Assembly (NCBI RefSeq): GCF_902167145.1
Contig: NC_050098.1
Coordinates: forward strand, 111,638,207 to 111,702,206
Direction of reading: 5' to 3'
Source: Zea mays
Taxonomy: Eukaryota; Streptophyta; Magnoliopsida; Poales; Poaceae
DNA: 64,000 nt
Shown here one piece after another: positions 19,670 through 31,711 of the stretch. Under the pieces are notes generated by a model. That model saw nothing but the letters and a program-made list of their open reading frames with translations, did no database searches and was not told where the DNA came from. A program made the position numbers and the translations under genes. The first letter of the stretch is position 1. Every line of letters starts with the position of its first letter.

Positions 19670-22600
19670 ATGGCAGGAAGAGCGTGTCGTGGTCAGAATG
19701 AGCGCGTTCCTCCACCACCGCCACCGCCTCCTACTCTGCAAGAGTTGATGGCTCAACAGAACGAGATCTTGCGACAGCTAGCTCAGCGTCAGCCACCACC
19801 TCAGCACTATGGTGGTGGTGATCATCAGCGTCACCCCGCAGTAGCCACTTATTAGGAGTTCCTCAGTACCCAGCCACCGTTGTTCACCAGGGCAGAGGAC
19901 CCCATGATGCTGATGTATGGCTGAGAGTAGTGGAATCCAAATTCCCGCTACTCCATGGAGTTTGTTCAGAGGTGACTAAGGTCAGGTTCGCCACCCAGCA
20001 GCTTCGCGGACCCGCGCGGACATGGTGGGACCACTTTCTTGCTATGCAGCCAGTTGACCGTGAGGTGGAATGGAGAGAGTTCAAGGCAGCTTTCAGGGGG
20101 CACCATATACTAGCAGGCATTATGGACCGCAAGCTCAACGAGTTTCTGGCACTCACTCAAGGGAACCGGACAATGTTACAGTATGCTCAGGCCTTCAATG
20201 ACCTGTGCCAGTATGCCGGATATCATGCAGACACCGACGAGAAGAAGAGGGACAGGTTCAGGAGGGGGCTCAGCACTAAGCTCCGTGTCCGTCTCAAAAC
20301 AGTCAGGGCCAACAACTATATTGAGTTAGTCAACATGGCCATTTCTTAGGAGGATTGTATCACAGCTCGTCAGGCAGAGAAGAAGAGGAAGACCCCTGTG
20401 GTAGGACCCTCAGCTCAGCCACAGCGCTTCAGGATCGTGTCTGACACTCAAAACAGGGGACCCCAGCAGCAACAAGGACGTTGGGTGATCCGGCCACAGC
20501 AGCAGCAGCAGGCACCCAACCGCACCCAGTTTCCAGTTCAGAGGAACAATCAGCCACAACAGCAGCAGTACCGTTAGGCCAATGACAACAAGTGTTTCAC
20601 TTGTGGTAACACCGGACATTATGCCAAGAATTGCCCCAGAAACCAGCAGAGGCAGGGGCAGAATGCCAACCAGAACCAAGGCAAGAGGCAGAAGGTGCAA
20701 GTGAGGCAAGGCAGGCTGAACTTCACCACCATGGCTGACATTCCAGAGGGAGCACCCATCATGACTGGTATCTTTTCAGTTTTGAATTATCCTGCAATTA
20801 TTCTTTTTGATTCTGGTGCATCACATAGTTTTATCAGTGCAAAATTTAGTGCCAAATGTCAGCTACCTTTCCATCACACCAATGGGGGTATTACAATTTC
20901 AACACCAGGAGGCAGGGTTGCCACCTACCAAATCAACAAGAATGTGCCTATAAAGTTTGGTAGTTTGATAATCAAAACCAACCTCCTCATTTTGGGTTTG
21001 GATAGTGTGGATATCATATTGGGAACTGACTGGTTGACCAAACATCAGGCAGTGATTGATATTGCAGCAAGGGCCATTGAGGTGCACTCGCATACTTGTG
21101 GTGAGACCACATTATATTTGCCCGGCCAGGGTTGTACCCGTTCTTGTGCCTTCGTTATGATAGAGTCCCCAGTTGAGAGAATCCCAGTGGTCCGTGACTA
21201 CCCAGATGTTTTTCTGGATGAATTGCCAGGGGTGCCACCCGATAGGGACATAGAGTTCGTGATTGAATTGCAGCCTGGGACTGCTCCTATATCCAAGAGA
21301 CCTTATAGGATGCCTCCCACAGAATTGGCAGAATTGAAAAAGCAACTGCAAGAGTTGTTGGACAAGGGGTTTATTCGCCCAAGTACTTCACCATGGGGAT
21401 GTCCCGCCCTATTTGTGAAGAAAAAGGATGAGAGTTTGAGAATGTGTGTTGATTACCGCCCTCTCAATGCGGTGACCGTCATGAACAAATACCCACTGCC
21501 CCGCATTGATGTCTTGTTTGATCAGTTGGTGGGAGCCAAAGTGTTCTCCAAGATAGACCTTCGCTCGGGCTACCATCAAATCAAGATCCGTGCCAGTGAT
21601 ATTCCAAAGACAGCTTATTTCATGTACCTGATGAACTCAGTATTCATGCCAGAGCTGGACAAATTCGTGGTGGTTTTCATTGATGATATTCTGGTCTATT
21701 CCAAGAATGAAGCCAAGCACACTAAACATTTGCGTATTGTACTTCAGAGACTGTGTGACCATCAGTTGTATGCCAAATTGTCCAAATGTGAATTCTGGCT
21801 GAGGGAAATTAATTTTTTGGGTCACACAATTTCTCAGGATGGGATATCAGTTGATCCTGAGAAGGTACAAGAAGTAATGGATTGGAAACCTCCTGCCACA
21901 GTGAGACAGATTTGGAGTTTTCTGGGATTGGCAGGGTATTATCGACGATTCATTCCGGATTTCTCCAGAATTGCCAAGCCAATGACTGAACTGTTGAAGA
22001 AGGGAGTCAAGTATGATTGGAGCCAGAAGTGTGAAGATGCCTTTCATACACTAAGGCAACATTTGACAACAACACCAGTGCTAGCTCAACCTTACAACAC
22101 CAAGCCCTTTGAAGTTTATTGTGATGCTTCTGGTACAGGTTTGGGATGTGTCTTAATGCAAGACAACAGAGTAATTGCTTATGCCTCCCGAGCACTTAGA
22201 CCCCATGAGCAGAACTACCCCACACATGATCTAGAATTAGCAGTTGTGGTTCATGCTCTCAAGATATGGAGACATTACCTGATGGGAGCTCACTGTAACA
22301 TTTACATTGATCGTAAGAGTCTCAAATACATTTTCACTCAAGCGGATCTTAATATGAGGCAGAGGAGATGGTTAGAGCTAATCAAGGACTATGATTTGGA
22401 GGTGCATTACCATCCTGGCAAGGCCAATGTTGTGGCAAATGCCTTAAGCAGGAAGGCCCAGTGCAATTGTATGAATATGGATGCAAGAGTCACCACCCTA
22501 TGTGATGAGTTGTGCAAACTAAACCTAGAAGTTGTTTCCTCCGGTGCCTTGAATTATATCTCAGTGGAGCCCACCTTACAAGAGCAAATAGTCATGGCAC

Positions 22601-24009
22601 AGATTGGTGACAAGGGTGTTCAGGTTATCAAGGAAATGGTCAAACAGAAAGCAGAAAAATATAAATGCTTCCATCAGGACAGCAAGGGAATTCTATGGTT
22701 TGGAGACCGACTGGTTGTCCCCAAGAACCCTGAGCTCAGAAAGAAGATATTGGATGAAGCTCACCTTTCAAAATTTTCCATGCACCCCCGCAGTAACAAG
22801 ATGTATCATGATCTCAGATCTTTATACTGGTGGACCAGAATGAAAAGGGAAATTGCCAAGTATATATCTGAATGTGACACTTGCCAGAGAATCAAGGCCA
22901 GTCATTTGAAGGTAGCAGGCCCTTTGCAACCCCTTCCCATACCATCTTGGAAATGGGTGGACATTTGCATGGATTTTATCGTGGGATTGCTCAATACCTC
23001 TCGGCACCATGATTCCATTTGGGTCATTGTGGACAGATTGACCAAGACAACTCATTTCTTGCCGGTACACACCACCCACAGGACGGAGAAGTATGCAGAA
23101 ATCTACATTGACTAGATAGTTCGCTTGCATGGAATACCAAGGACTATAGTATCGGACAGAGGAGCACTATTCGTGGCACGATTTTGGGAGCAATTACAAG
23201 AATCACTTGGGACCCGTGTAATAAGAAGCTCAGCATACCATCCTCAAACAGACGGCCAGACAGAAAGGGTAAATCAGATTTTGGAAGACATGTTGAGGGC
23301 ATGTGTGCTACAATATGGAAAGGATTGGGACAAGTGTCTTTCCTTGGCAGAATTCTCCTATAATAATAGCTACCAGTCCAGTTTGAAGATGGCACCTTTT
23401 GAGGCCTTATATGGGAGAAGGTGTAGGACCCCGCTGAATTGGTCTCAAGTAGAAGAAAGGGAAATTTTTGGGCCAGACTTGGTACTTGAAGCAGTTATTA
23501 AGAATAACCTAGAAGCTGCCCATGCCAGGCAAAAGAGCTATCATGACAAGAGAAGGAAGCCTCTGTAGTTTGAAGTGGGAGATCATGTTTATCTTAAGGT
23601 GTCACCCACCAAAGGTGTCCAGAGATTTGGAATCAAGGGCAAGTTAGCTCCTCGCTACATTGGACCCTATGAGATCAAGGAAACTTGTGGACCTGTAGCA
23701 TATCAATTGAAGTTGCCACCCCACATGTCAGTTGTTCATGATGTGTTCCATGTATCTCAGCTACGGAAATGTGTCCGCTTACCCACTGAAGTATTACCTG
23801 AACCAGAAATTGAGATAGAACTAGACTTGTCTTATCAAGAGCACCCCGTCAAGGTATTGGACCAAAAGGAGAGATCAACGCGGGCAAGGTCGATCAAAAT
23901 GTATAAGGTTCAGTGGAGTCACCATTCAGTAGAATAAGCTACGTGGGAGACTGAGGATTTTCTACGTTCTCGTTTCCCCGACTTTCTGCCCAAAGGAGTC
24001 GGTACGTAA
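19670..24009 (+). pseudogene. gag-pol: gag-pol of copy B, defective
   Basis: Same domain order as copy A: Pro-rich N-terminus, gag core (~19930-20270), zinc knuckle after 20590, protease DSGASHSF (~20809), RT, RNase H, integrase, chromodomain (~23830-24000), TAA at 24007. Breaks: TAG near 19853, a 1-base deletion near 19900, TAG at 20347 (from CAG), TAG at 20575, the same ~66-base in-frame RT deletion near 21614 removing FGLTNAP, TAG at 23113, TAG at 23566 and TAA at 23935. An uninterrupted 806-codon stretch (20695-23115) spans protease to integrase. The RT deletion and the stops at 20575 and 23113 are shared with copy A; the others are private. Confidence 0.92.
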
Positions 24010-24243
24010 CCCAAAACCCCACCCCCACCTGCCCTTTGAATTCAAATATATGAAAAACTTAGATGTTAAAGGTAGTGTAAGTTTTGGAAATGACTCAAAA
24101 AGGACTTCCTTCTGAAGTCGCAAAGAGAATGTTCGAAGAGCAGTTAACTAGAGAAACTTGGATAAAGGAAGAAACTACACATCCGCATACCTTCATGGCA
24201 CTCCTCCAAAGGACTCTACCTAAAATCTCGGGACGAGATTCCT
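24010..24243 (+). other. 3' untranslated stretch of copy B
   Basis: Counterpart of 13693-13929; no domain or conserved frame. It leads into the purine tract at 24246-24257. Confidence 0.6.
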
Positions 24244-24258
24244 TTAAGGGGGGAGGGT

Positions 24259-27200
24259 TGTAACACCCCAGGTGTTACTTAGGGTTTTCACTCAAGACTA
24301 CACAAGTAAGCCCATCATCACATGTGACTTAAGTTGGGAAAAGTACACAAAATTTGGAGCTCAAGACCCTAAGTAAGTGCAACCCATCTTAGATGTCATG
24401 CCTTAACTTATCATGCTCATATAATGGGGAGAATTGCCCAAACCATAATTCAAACCCCTTTGGACAAGTGGAGCACTAGAAGTAAGCATGAACAAAAGGG
24501 TATGAAAACCACATGATCATGACTTGGGCCAATTATAAAAGATGTAGTACACTTAATACCCTACAAATGATAGTAAGAAGGTGACCCCAAAAAGAATTCA
24601 GAAAAACCCCAAAAGGTTCACCAAAGGGTTGAGCACAAAAGAAAAATCAGAATTCTTCTAAGTCCAAAACCACCCCCTTTCCAAAGATCAAACATGTTCA
24701 CCTTGATCCCAAACTTAAAACCATTTGGCCCAATTGACAAAGTGGCGCCAAAATACGTCTAGAGCACCCTGGAAAAGTTTGAACCCAACCCTAAGTCGTT
24801 TGACACGACTTGGCACAAGTTTTGTCTCGGTTTGGACAGCTAGGACAAAGACAACTTCCCACCCCCATATATCTCTAACCCGACCACATCTCCCCTTGGA
24901 ACTCACATGAGCTAGGTAGCCCTAGGTGCAGGGAAGAGATCTCTCACAGATCCTAGGGCAAGATTCGCACGTTTTGGCCGCTCAGTAGAGGGAAGAACAA
25001 GAACAGAAGCAAAGAGCCACGTGTTCGACGCGCTCTGAGCTCGCCAGAGCACGCCCGACGCGTGCCCCTGCGTGCCCCGCGTCGCGCCAAAGCCGAGCCG
25101 GCGCCGTTGCCCGCGCCCGCGCCTATAAAGCCCCCATAGACGTCGACCGTACTCCTCTGCGCATCCTCGACCTCACCAGAGCCAGAGATCACCGGCGTTT
25201 GCCCTGCAAACGGCGTGCCCGTGGCCACTCGATCCCCCGCCATCGTAGACCGGCCAGCAGAGCCCTTCCCAGCCACGCCCGACCCTCGGAATAGACCGTG
25301 CATACCTCGGTGAAGCTCCCCAAGCAAGGAATCGGACTTTGCCTCGCCGGAGAAGCCAGTCCATGGTTGCTGGACTTCACCCGATCGCCGGTGAACGTAG
25401 ACCGGGTAAGTCTCCGCACCATTTTCCGATTCCCTGCACGCATGGCCTCTACGTCATCCCGTGGAGCTCATCGTGCCGTTTAATTGAACTAGATCGTCGT
25501 GGTTAGGCCGGAACACCCGCCGCCGACGAGATCACCCGCCTGTGCACGTGGTCCGGCCGATTCCGGCCACCACTGCCGTCGAGCCGTACCTCATTGTGAC
25601 CGCCATGACCTCCCGAAGCCAACCCCACCCCTCGTTGGACCTCTCTCGCCGCCGGTAAGCCGTGCCGCCCTTTTCCTTTCCGCGGTTACTGTTTACATAA
25701 GGGGAGGGACCTCGGGGGAGAAGAAGAAAAGGCCAGGGGGTTTTGTGCAATGTCAGTGACTCAGGGGAATAGTGGCGCAGGGGTAGAAATGAATGGATTG
25801 ATTTAGAAAGAACCTAGGGTCTTCGGTGCAAAGTAGTTTTCCAGGAAACCTTTTAAAATATTCTGATTTAAATCCAAACAGGACTTGAAAAATTCATAAC
25901 TTCAGTTTGGTTTACCCAAATCGAGTCAAACCAAGTTTGCCAGATCCTAAATAATGTAAACTACTTAGGAAAAATGTAAAACCCCTATGTGTTACAGAAA
26001 ACTTTAAAGTTTTGATTTAAATGATTAACTGGTCAAAAGCTAAAAGAAATAAGGAAAAATAGCTACACTATTTGACTGGGGTTAAGAAAATTTAGAGAAG
26101 TACTTGATCACTTCCTAAGATGTTCAAAAATAATAAACCTCTCTGTACACCCCTTCAAGGTAGAATTTGCCCTTTAAATCACTTTTTGCTTAAAGTTAGA
26201 GAAAATACTAAAAGTAGTTTGAAATAAGAACTAGGGAGTACCCACATTTTTGTTAGCTCCCTTGTTCAGTGTAGTTCACTAGAAAAATTTATTATACCAT
26301 TGTTTAGTGCAAAAGAAAGGAGATACCTTTTAATTTAGAAAAACGAGGAAACCTTAGAAAAACCCTAGAAAAATAACCCTGAGAAGAAAACACCCCAAAC
26401 TTTAGGATAATTAATGTTTTGTTATTATGAACATAGGAAAAATATAGAATCTGTTGTTTGATATTTTTCAAATAACAAGTTAGTTATAAGCACCTTTTTG
26501 ACATTAAACTTTAGAAAATCACAACTAAATAACCACCAAATAACCTTCTGTGATTTTTGGCACAGAAGCATGTTGTTACCTTTAGATACCAGCAAAAATG
26601 ACCCTTAGGACAGAACCCACCCCTAATTAAGAGTTGTAGTGCAAAGTGACCCCTTTGCTCCAACTTTTGTTATTTTTGTCCAGGACATACTCTATTTATT
26701 CTGGACCTCAAATTCATAGGATAGATTACAGTGAAAAATAGTAACCCACTGTAATTTTTGTAGAATTTTTGGGAAAAGTTAAATCACTGTTATAGTTCAA
26801 ACCTACCCCAAAAGCATATATAGAAAAAAAAGAAATTAATAATGGAGACTAATGTTACCCTAACTAAACCAGCAAAACCCCTTGAGTACCCACTAAAACA
26901 TTAAAGGGGCATTCCAAGTCCCAATCCATTATGCTTAGGCAAGAAACTCAAACCTAAATTGGTAGGCCTAAAACCCTAAGAGTCTCTTATAACAAGAAAA
27001 CCTGAAATGATTATAGCTAACTTGTATCTTATTTATTGCATTCGATAGAATGCAACCTCGCGGACGGAGAGTACATCCTCGTGCCTGAGCAAGGAGTTGC
27101 TCAGGAGGTAGCCCCGGATCCAGCACCAGAGCCTGCCCCAGAGGATCTGCCTGCCCCAGCTTTGGAAGGCAAGCCCCGGTTTTATGCATAACCGTTTATA

Positions 27201-28574
27201 TATGCTATTTTACTACACTTAATGTTTGTAGGCTTGTACTGTGCACTTAACTGTAGGAGTTGACTGAAACCCTAGTTGCATGAACTCATGATTCCTTTTT
27301 GAGATGGATACTAGTATGCTAGGTCGAGTAGCTGCTTTACTAATTAGGGATCTCGGTAGAAGTCGAGTGATTTTTCTAGCACTCACGCGAGGTCAGGAAT
27401 TCGTTGTATCCATTTTGATATCATAATGATGGTGGTCTGTGGACAATGGTCCATGGGGATGCGTTGTCTACGAGACAAGAATTGGAATAAGGATTAAGGT
27501 GTGGTACCGTGTGTCAAGCGTTTGAACGTACTAAACACATGCCGAGAAATATGGTAAATCGGTAATCCTAGTACCTGAGTGAACCTGCCCGCAGACATAT
27601 CCCCTCACGCGACCTGAGACGTGGTCTCCCATTCCGGTTATGGTGGGTACAAGTGCGGTCACTGCACGACGACAGTCGGGGTCAGTGAGGCATTGTACGC
27701 CAAGGCGGTGAGCCCTGATCTGTTGCTAGGGAATCGATGGGGACGGTTGATGTGTGTGGGGACGGAGTGCCTCGCCACGTCGTGTGTTTAGGTTTACCTT
27801 GCAAGGATAAAAACTCGATTCGAATCGTCTGCTTCTCACAGCTAATGAGACTGCTTGATCCATGCTGCTACATTGAGTAACAAATGGAAATGAGATGACT
27901 TGGCAAAAGTTGTTGATTGCTAAATGTTTGATACCATGTATGATTAGATAGGTATACATTTAGTCTTAAGAGAGTCACACTAAAACTTTACAAAGCTAAA
28001 ACTTGATTTATAAACTCTGCTAGTGCTTTTGGCAACCAAACCCCTCAGCCAAACAACCGCATGTCTTGAGGTAGAGGAGTAGACTCCTCACATAGGGTAA
28101 GTCTAGCTGAGTATTAGTATACTCAGCCTTGCTTGTGGCATAATTTTACAGGTTCTCTGGAGGACATGGTTGCTGGAGTGACTTGGTCGTCCATCTTGCC
28201 ACCAGGATGGACTGTCGAGTGGGACCCTACCTCGGCTGAGGAGGAGCATGAGGAGTGATGGGATAGGCTTCTTCATCTCTCTGTTTAGTTATCGTTAGTT
28301 TTATTCCGCTGCACTTCGAACAATGATGACTACTTTTGCTGCTAAAACTCCGATGATGATGTAATAAGTTTAATACTCCTTAATGTATGGTTTTGTGCTT
28401 TATTGTATTTGCTCTGTGACTCACTATCGAGTGAGACTGTGGTACTTGATCCTGTCAGTGGCCTCGTCGGACTAGATCCGAGGGATTGACAGGTTATTCC
28501 CATTTAAGTGTAGTCTAGCCTCTAAGGCGGGACTTAGGCACTTAAGTTGGAATAATTCGGGCAGTTCCGCCACA
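24259..28574 (+). repeat. 3' LTR of copy B
   Basis: 4316 bp from TGTAACACCCC to CCGCCACA. It keeps the GC-rich block at 25503-25740 that the middle LTR lacks. TATA box at 25124, donor-like GTAAGT at 25406, stem-loop at 28106-28127. It is followed directly by the body of element C, so 28575-28579 (ctgtg) is the candidate target duplication whose partner lies left of the window. Confidence 0.92.
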
Positions 28575-28576
28575 CT

Positions 28577-29311
28577 GTGGGAGGAGACCCCGACGACGAA
28601 GGTGATGATAGCAGTTCGAGCCACAACACCGACCTTTCAGAGGAACAGGAGCCGGAGGGATGTGTTGCTCGACCCATCACTCGTGATGCCGCTCGTGGGT
28701 GTCACTTCCACGATGCGCTCGACACCTTGCTACGCCAGACACTTGACCGGCGTACCTGGTCAATCGAGTATCGCTGTGTCGTCTTCCAGCACAGTCGTGG
28801 GGTTTACCCGGACCGCTGGGAGGCGACTTGTTTTGTGCGCCGTCCGGAGAACAATCTCCGGGGTGTGGAGGTCTACTCAGAGCATTACTCATTCTCTGAG
28901 CGGGACTCACATGAGGCGGCCATACAAGATGTCGCATGGCGTGCGCTTTCGCACTACTACTCAGTGGTCGGTGGGGTGGCCGATGGTCTCGACCTGAGGT
29001 ATTACCCCCACCGTCCATCTGGCAACACAGGAGGCGTGGTTGTCTCACCTGTTGGTGAGGACAATCCTAGGTTGAGCAGCACAGTCAAACTAGCCGCTAT
29101 GCTAAACACGGAGCTGGACCACGCTTTAGATGAGCTGAGTAGGGCTCGTGCTGAGATCGCCCAGCTGTGGGCTGAGCGCGCGGAGCGCCATCACCTAGGG
29201 CATGGCTCTCCCGCCCCCGTCGGGACTCAGCACCCGTACCGCTCACCTCGGCGTGGACACCATGCCTATGGTAACCCCGACTGCAGGACCAGGATAAATT
29301 TAGAACCATAG
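28577..29311 (+). pseudogene. Accessory ORF of element C, 5' part missing
   Basis: A 244-codon frame open at its left end, because the A/B array interrupts it. It aligns with the accessory ORF of element D (57232-56207, minus). It shows an acidic Ser-rich start, then a block with YRCVV, two Trp, the Ala-rich helix HEAAIQDVAWRALSHY and LRYYP, then a short coiled coil (about residues 172-205). This part is free of stops, unlike D. Function is unknown. Confidence 0.7.
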
Positions 29312-29710
29312 ATCATCAGCGTCGGATCTTGTAATTAGCGTTTAAAATAGAAGTCTTAATCTTAGCCTTAGTCTTACTCTCAGTTAGTTTTAGTTAGACA
29401 GGGTAGTTTGCTTATCCCGTGTTTTTTATGTTTGTCATGATGGACTATGATGGATTTGGATCTTTGTAATGACTGTCGCCAGAGTGTGGGTACCCCCTGC
29501 ACTTTGGTTTACCTATTAATGTTAATAAAATTAGTTATCTAGTTGGGAGCCCTTTTATTCTACTTATCTCTTTATCTAGGAAGTTGTGCTTGCCTGTATT
29601 GGGGTCAGCGAAGATGTTCATCTGTTCAGTATTGTGGAAGAATTCTATACTCTTTTCTTATGCTGCAAGTTTTGCAAGGTCAGTTCTTATGTGTGAATTG
29701 CATTCTGCAA
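29312..29710 (+). other. Spacer of element C between accessory ORF and gag
   Basis: No gene. It ends TTCTGCAA before the gag ATG, where D has TCCTACAG; a G-to-A change would have removed an acceptor-like AG. Confidence 0.5.
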
Positions 29711-30142
29711 ATGTCAGACAACAGACGCAGAGGAGGAAGGTGTGCTCAGCAGGAGTAGCCAGCACCGCAAGATGCGGCACCTCAGCAGCAGTTGCCACCA
29801 CCGCCCTCGATCATAATAGAGCAAATGTTCTTGATGCAGACTTAGGCAGTCCAAGCTATTGGTCAAACTCTGGCCGCTATGCAGCAGCAGCAACAGCAGC
29901 ATCAGCCCCCACCTCAACCTCAGATGCCTCATATGCCCAGAGACAAGCATGCTGAATTCATGAGAGGTCATCCCCCAGTGTTCGCTCACTCTACTAACCC
30001 CATGGATGCTGAAGATTGGCTGCGTACCGTGGAGCGGGAGTTGCACACCGCTCAGTGTGATGACAGAGAGAAAGTTCTGTATGGTCCCCGTCTGTTAAGG
30101 GGAGCACCTCAGTCTTGGTGGGAGTCCTACCTCGCCACCCAC
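29711..30142 (+). pseudogene. gag: gag fragment of element C
   Basis: It aligns with the gag N-terminus of D (55852 leftwards on the minus strand): Arg-rich start, Gln/Pro-rich linker, then the capsid start around AEDWLRTVERELH and QSWWESYLATH. Two CAG-to-TAG stops (at 29756 and near 29844) break it. Homology to D ends at 30142, exactly where a CACTA-type terminus begins. Confidence 0.8.
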
Positions 30143-30410
30143 CACTACTAGAATTCTAATGATTCCCGTCGGCCAAGGCAAAAGCCGACGGGAATAGGCT
30201 AATTCCCGTCGGCGAAATAGTAGCCGACAGGCATTATATTAATTCTTGTCGGCCAAGTCACAAGCCGACGGGGATTATATTAATGCCCGTCAGCCAAGTT
30301 AGAAGGAGACGGGGATTATATTAATTCCCATCGGCCAAGTTAGAAGCCAACGGGGATTAACGTATTCCCATCGACCCCTTCTTCTGGCTGATAGGGATTA
30401 AACATTTATG
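30143..30410 (+). mobile_element. T: left end of a probable CACTA DNA transposon
   Basis: The sequence starts CACTACTAGAATTC and is followed by about five imperfect subterminal units built on ATTCCCGTCGGC and GCCGACGGGAAT (first hairpin arms 30162-30173 and 30184-30195), a layout typical of grass CACTA elements. The three bases before it (cac) would be half of a 3-bp duplication. No matching right terminus is in the window. The element is inferred to extend past 64000, with the H solo LTR nested in it. Confidence 0.55.
30162..30402. repeat. Subterminal inverted-repeat array of T
   Basis: Repeated CCCGTCGGCC and GCCGACGGGGATTATATT words alternate as short hairpins with increasing decay towards the right. 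In CACTA elements such arrays bind transposase. Confidence 0.65.
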
Positions 30411-30498
30411 AGCCAGGGCGCGCACGCGCGACTCATTCTTCTTCGTTCAATCCCTCGACGCCGAGCGCCGCCGCCAGCCCTAGTGCCGCTGCCCAACC
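30403..30498 (+). other. GC-rich internal sequence of T left of the H insertion
   Basis: A CG-rich stretch with CGCCGAGCGCCGCC-like words. Similar CCCCGAGCGCCGCC words resume at 63667, supporting continuity across the insertion. No domain is seen. Confidence 0.35.
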
Positions 30499-31711
30499 TG
30501 TGGCAGAACCTCCCAAGTTATTGGGCCCACATGCACCTGCCCTTGTCTCAAAGACCTCAGACGACTATGCATGTGCACCAGATAACTTAACAGGATCTGT
30601 CCGAGTGTCCCAAGGACCCCGGATAAACCACTTACAACCAGGACCGTAGGATTAAGTAAACACAAATCACAGACCAACAATTTGCATCGGAAATCTTATT
30701 ACCAAATTTTACAAGTTACATCAAGTTTACATTGTACATGATAAAGGATCCTCGGTCAGCAGGCCCACATCGGCACGGTCCTTAATCGACTCAAACGGAG
30801 ACACTACACCGAGACTTCCTTCTTGTGCAAGTCACTCGCCCAGTCTCATCTTTATTATTTAAAACCCAAAGTTTGGTACCTGGCAGAGTTACATCTTTTC
30901 AGATGTTGAACCCATCAAGGCCCTGATGGATCCATCATCACAAGTTTTTCTTTGTACAAATTCCCATCCAGTCTAAAGCGTCACTTTTTGTTTTAAAACA
31001 AAACATTTTGTTTTTCTAAAGCAAGGCTAAGCATCATAAAATCCTTTTCATAAAAGGGTATCAAAGAAGGGTAATCAATTTTCCAAGGAAGGAAATGCAG
31101 CAATTGTTTGGCACACAACTCCTATCACCTAATGCATCAAACAAGGTGATAAAGATTTTTAAAACACAAGGAAAGGGATAATGCACCGGGGCTTGCCTGG
31201 GATAAACACTACATAAGTGTTTGTTAGGTGACGTCCACTTGACGATTAGCTTTTGTGGTGGCACTCTTCAGTTTATCCATCTTCAGGTTCGTCCATCAAT
31301 ATTATCTCGTGGAGAAGCTCACGCGCAGCGATATCTTGTGGTCGACTTAGCTTTGGTCCTCCACATCACGTGATTAATTAACATACCTAAATGAAATGCA
31401 TTATGCACATGAATGCATATAGACAGGAATATCACAGACCTAAATAGTGCTACGTGATAGCGAATTAAACACCTAGCGGCGAGGCATTGTACCATTTCAT
31501 ACGGAAACAATAGTTATCGATATATGATTAAGCGCAATAGCCGTGCCTTTCTAGCTTAACCAAATCTAATTCAAACATCAAGTAGCAATGAATATGAATA
31601 CACGCTATGTTATCCTTAGCTAAATCATAACATTGAGGGTCTAACAATATTCAGCCTCCTATTATTGGACACCCAGAGTTATAGTGTGCAGGAATAATTT
31701 AAATAATCTTT
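30499..31711 (-). repeat. H solo LTR, segment 1 (3' end of LTR)
   Basis: It starts TGTGGCAGAACCTCCC, the reverse of an LTR ending ...GGTTCTGCCACA, structurally like the end of LTR E (TGTGGCGGAACTGCC) but a different family. Flank 30494-30498 (caacc) nearly matches 63662-63666 (cagcc). No gene. Interrupted at 31711 by element F. Confidence 0.5.

Noticed and set aside
30162..30402. CRISPR-like array
   Set aside because: Units are inverted, spacers are not unique, and the context is a plant DNA transposon terminus.
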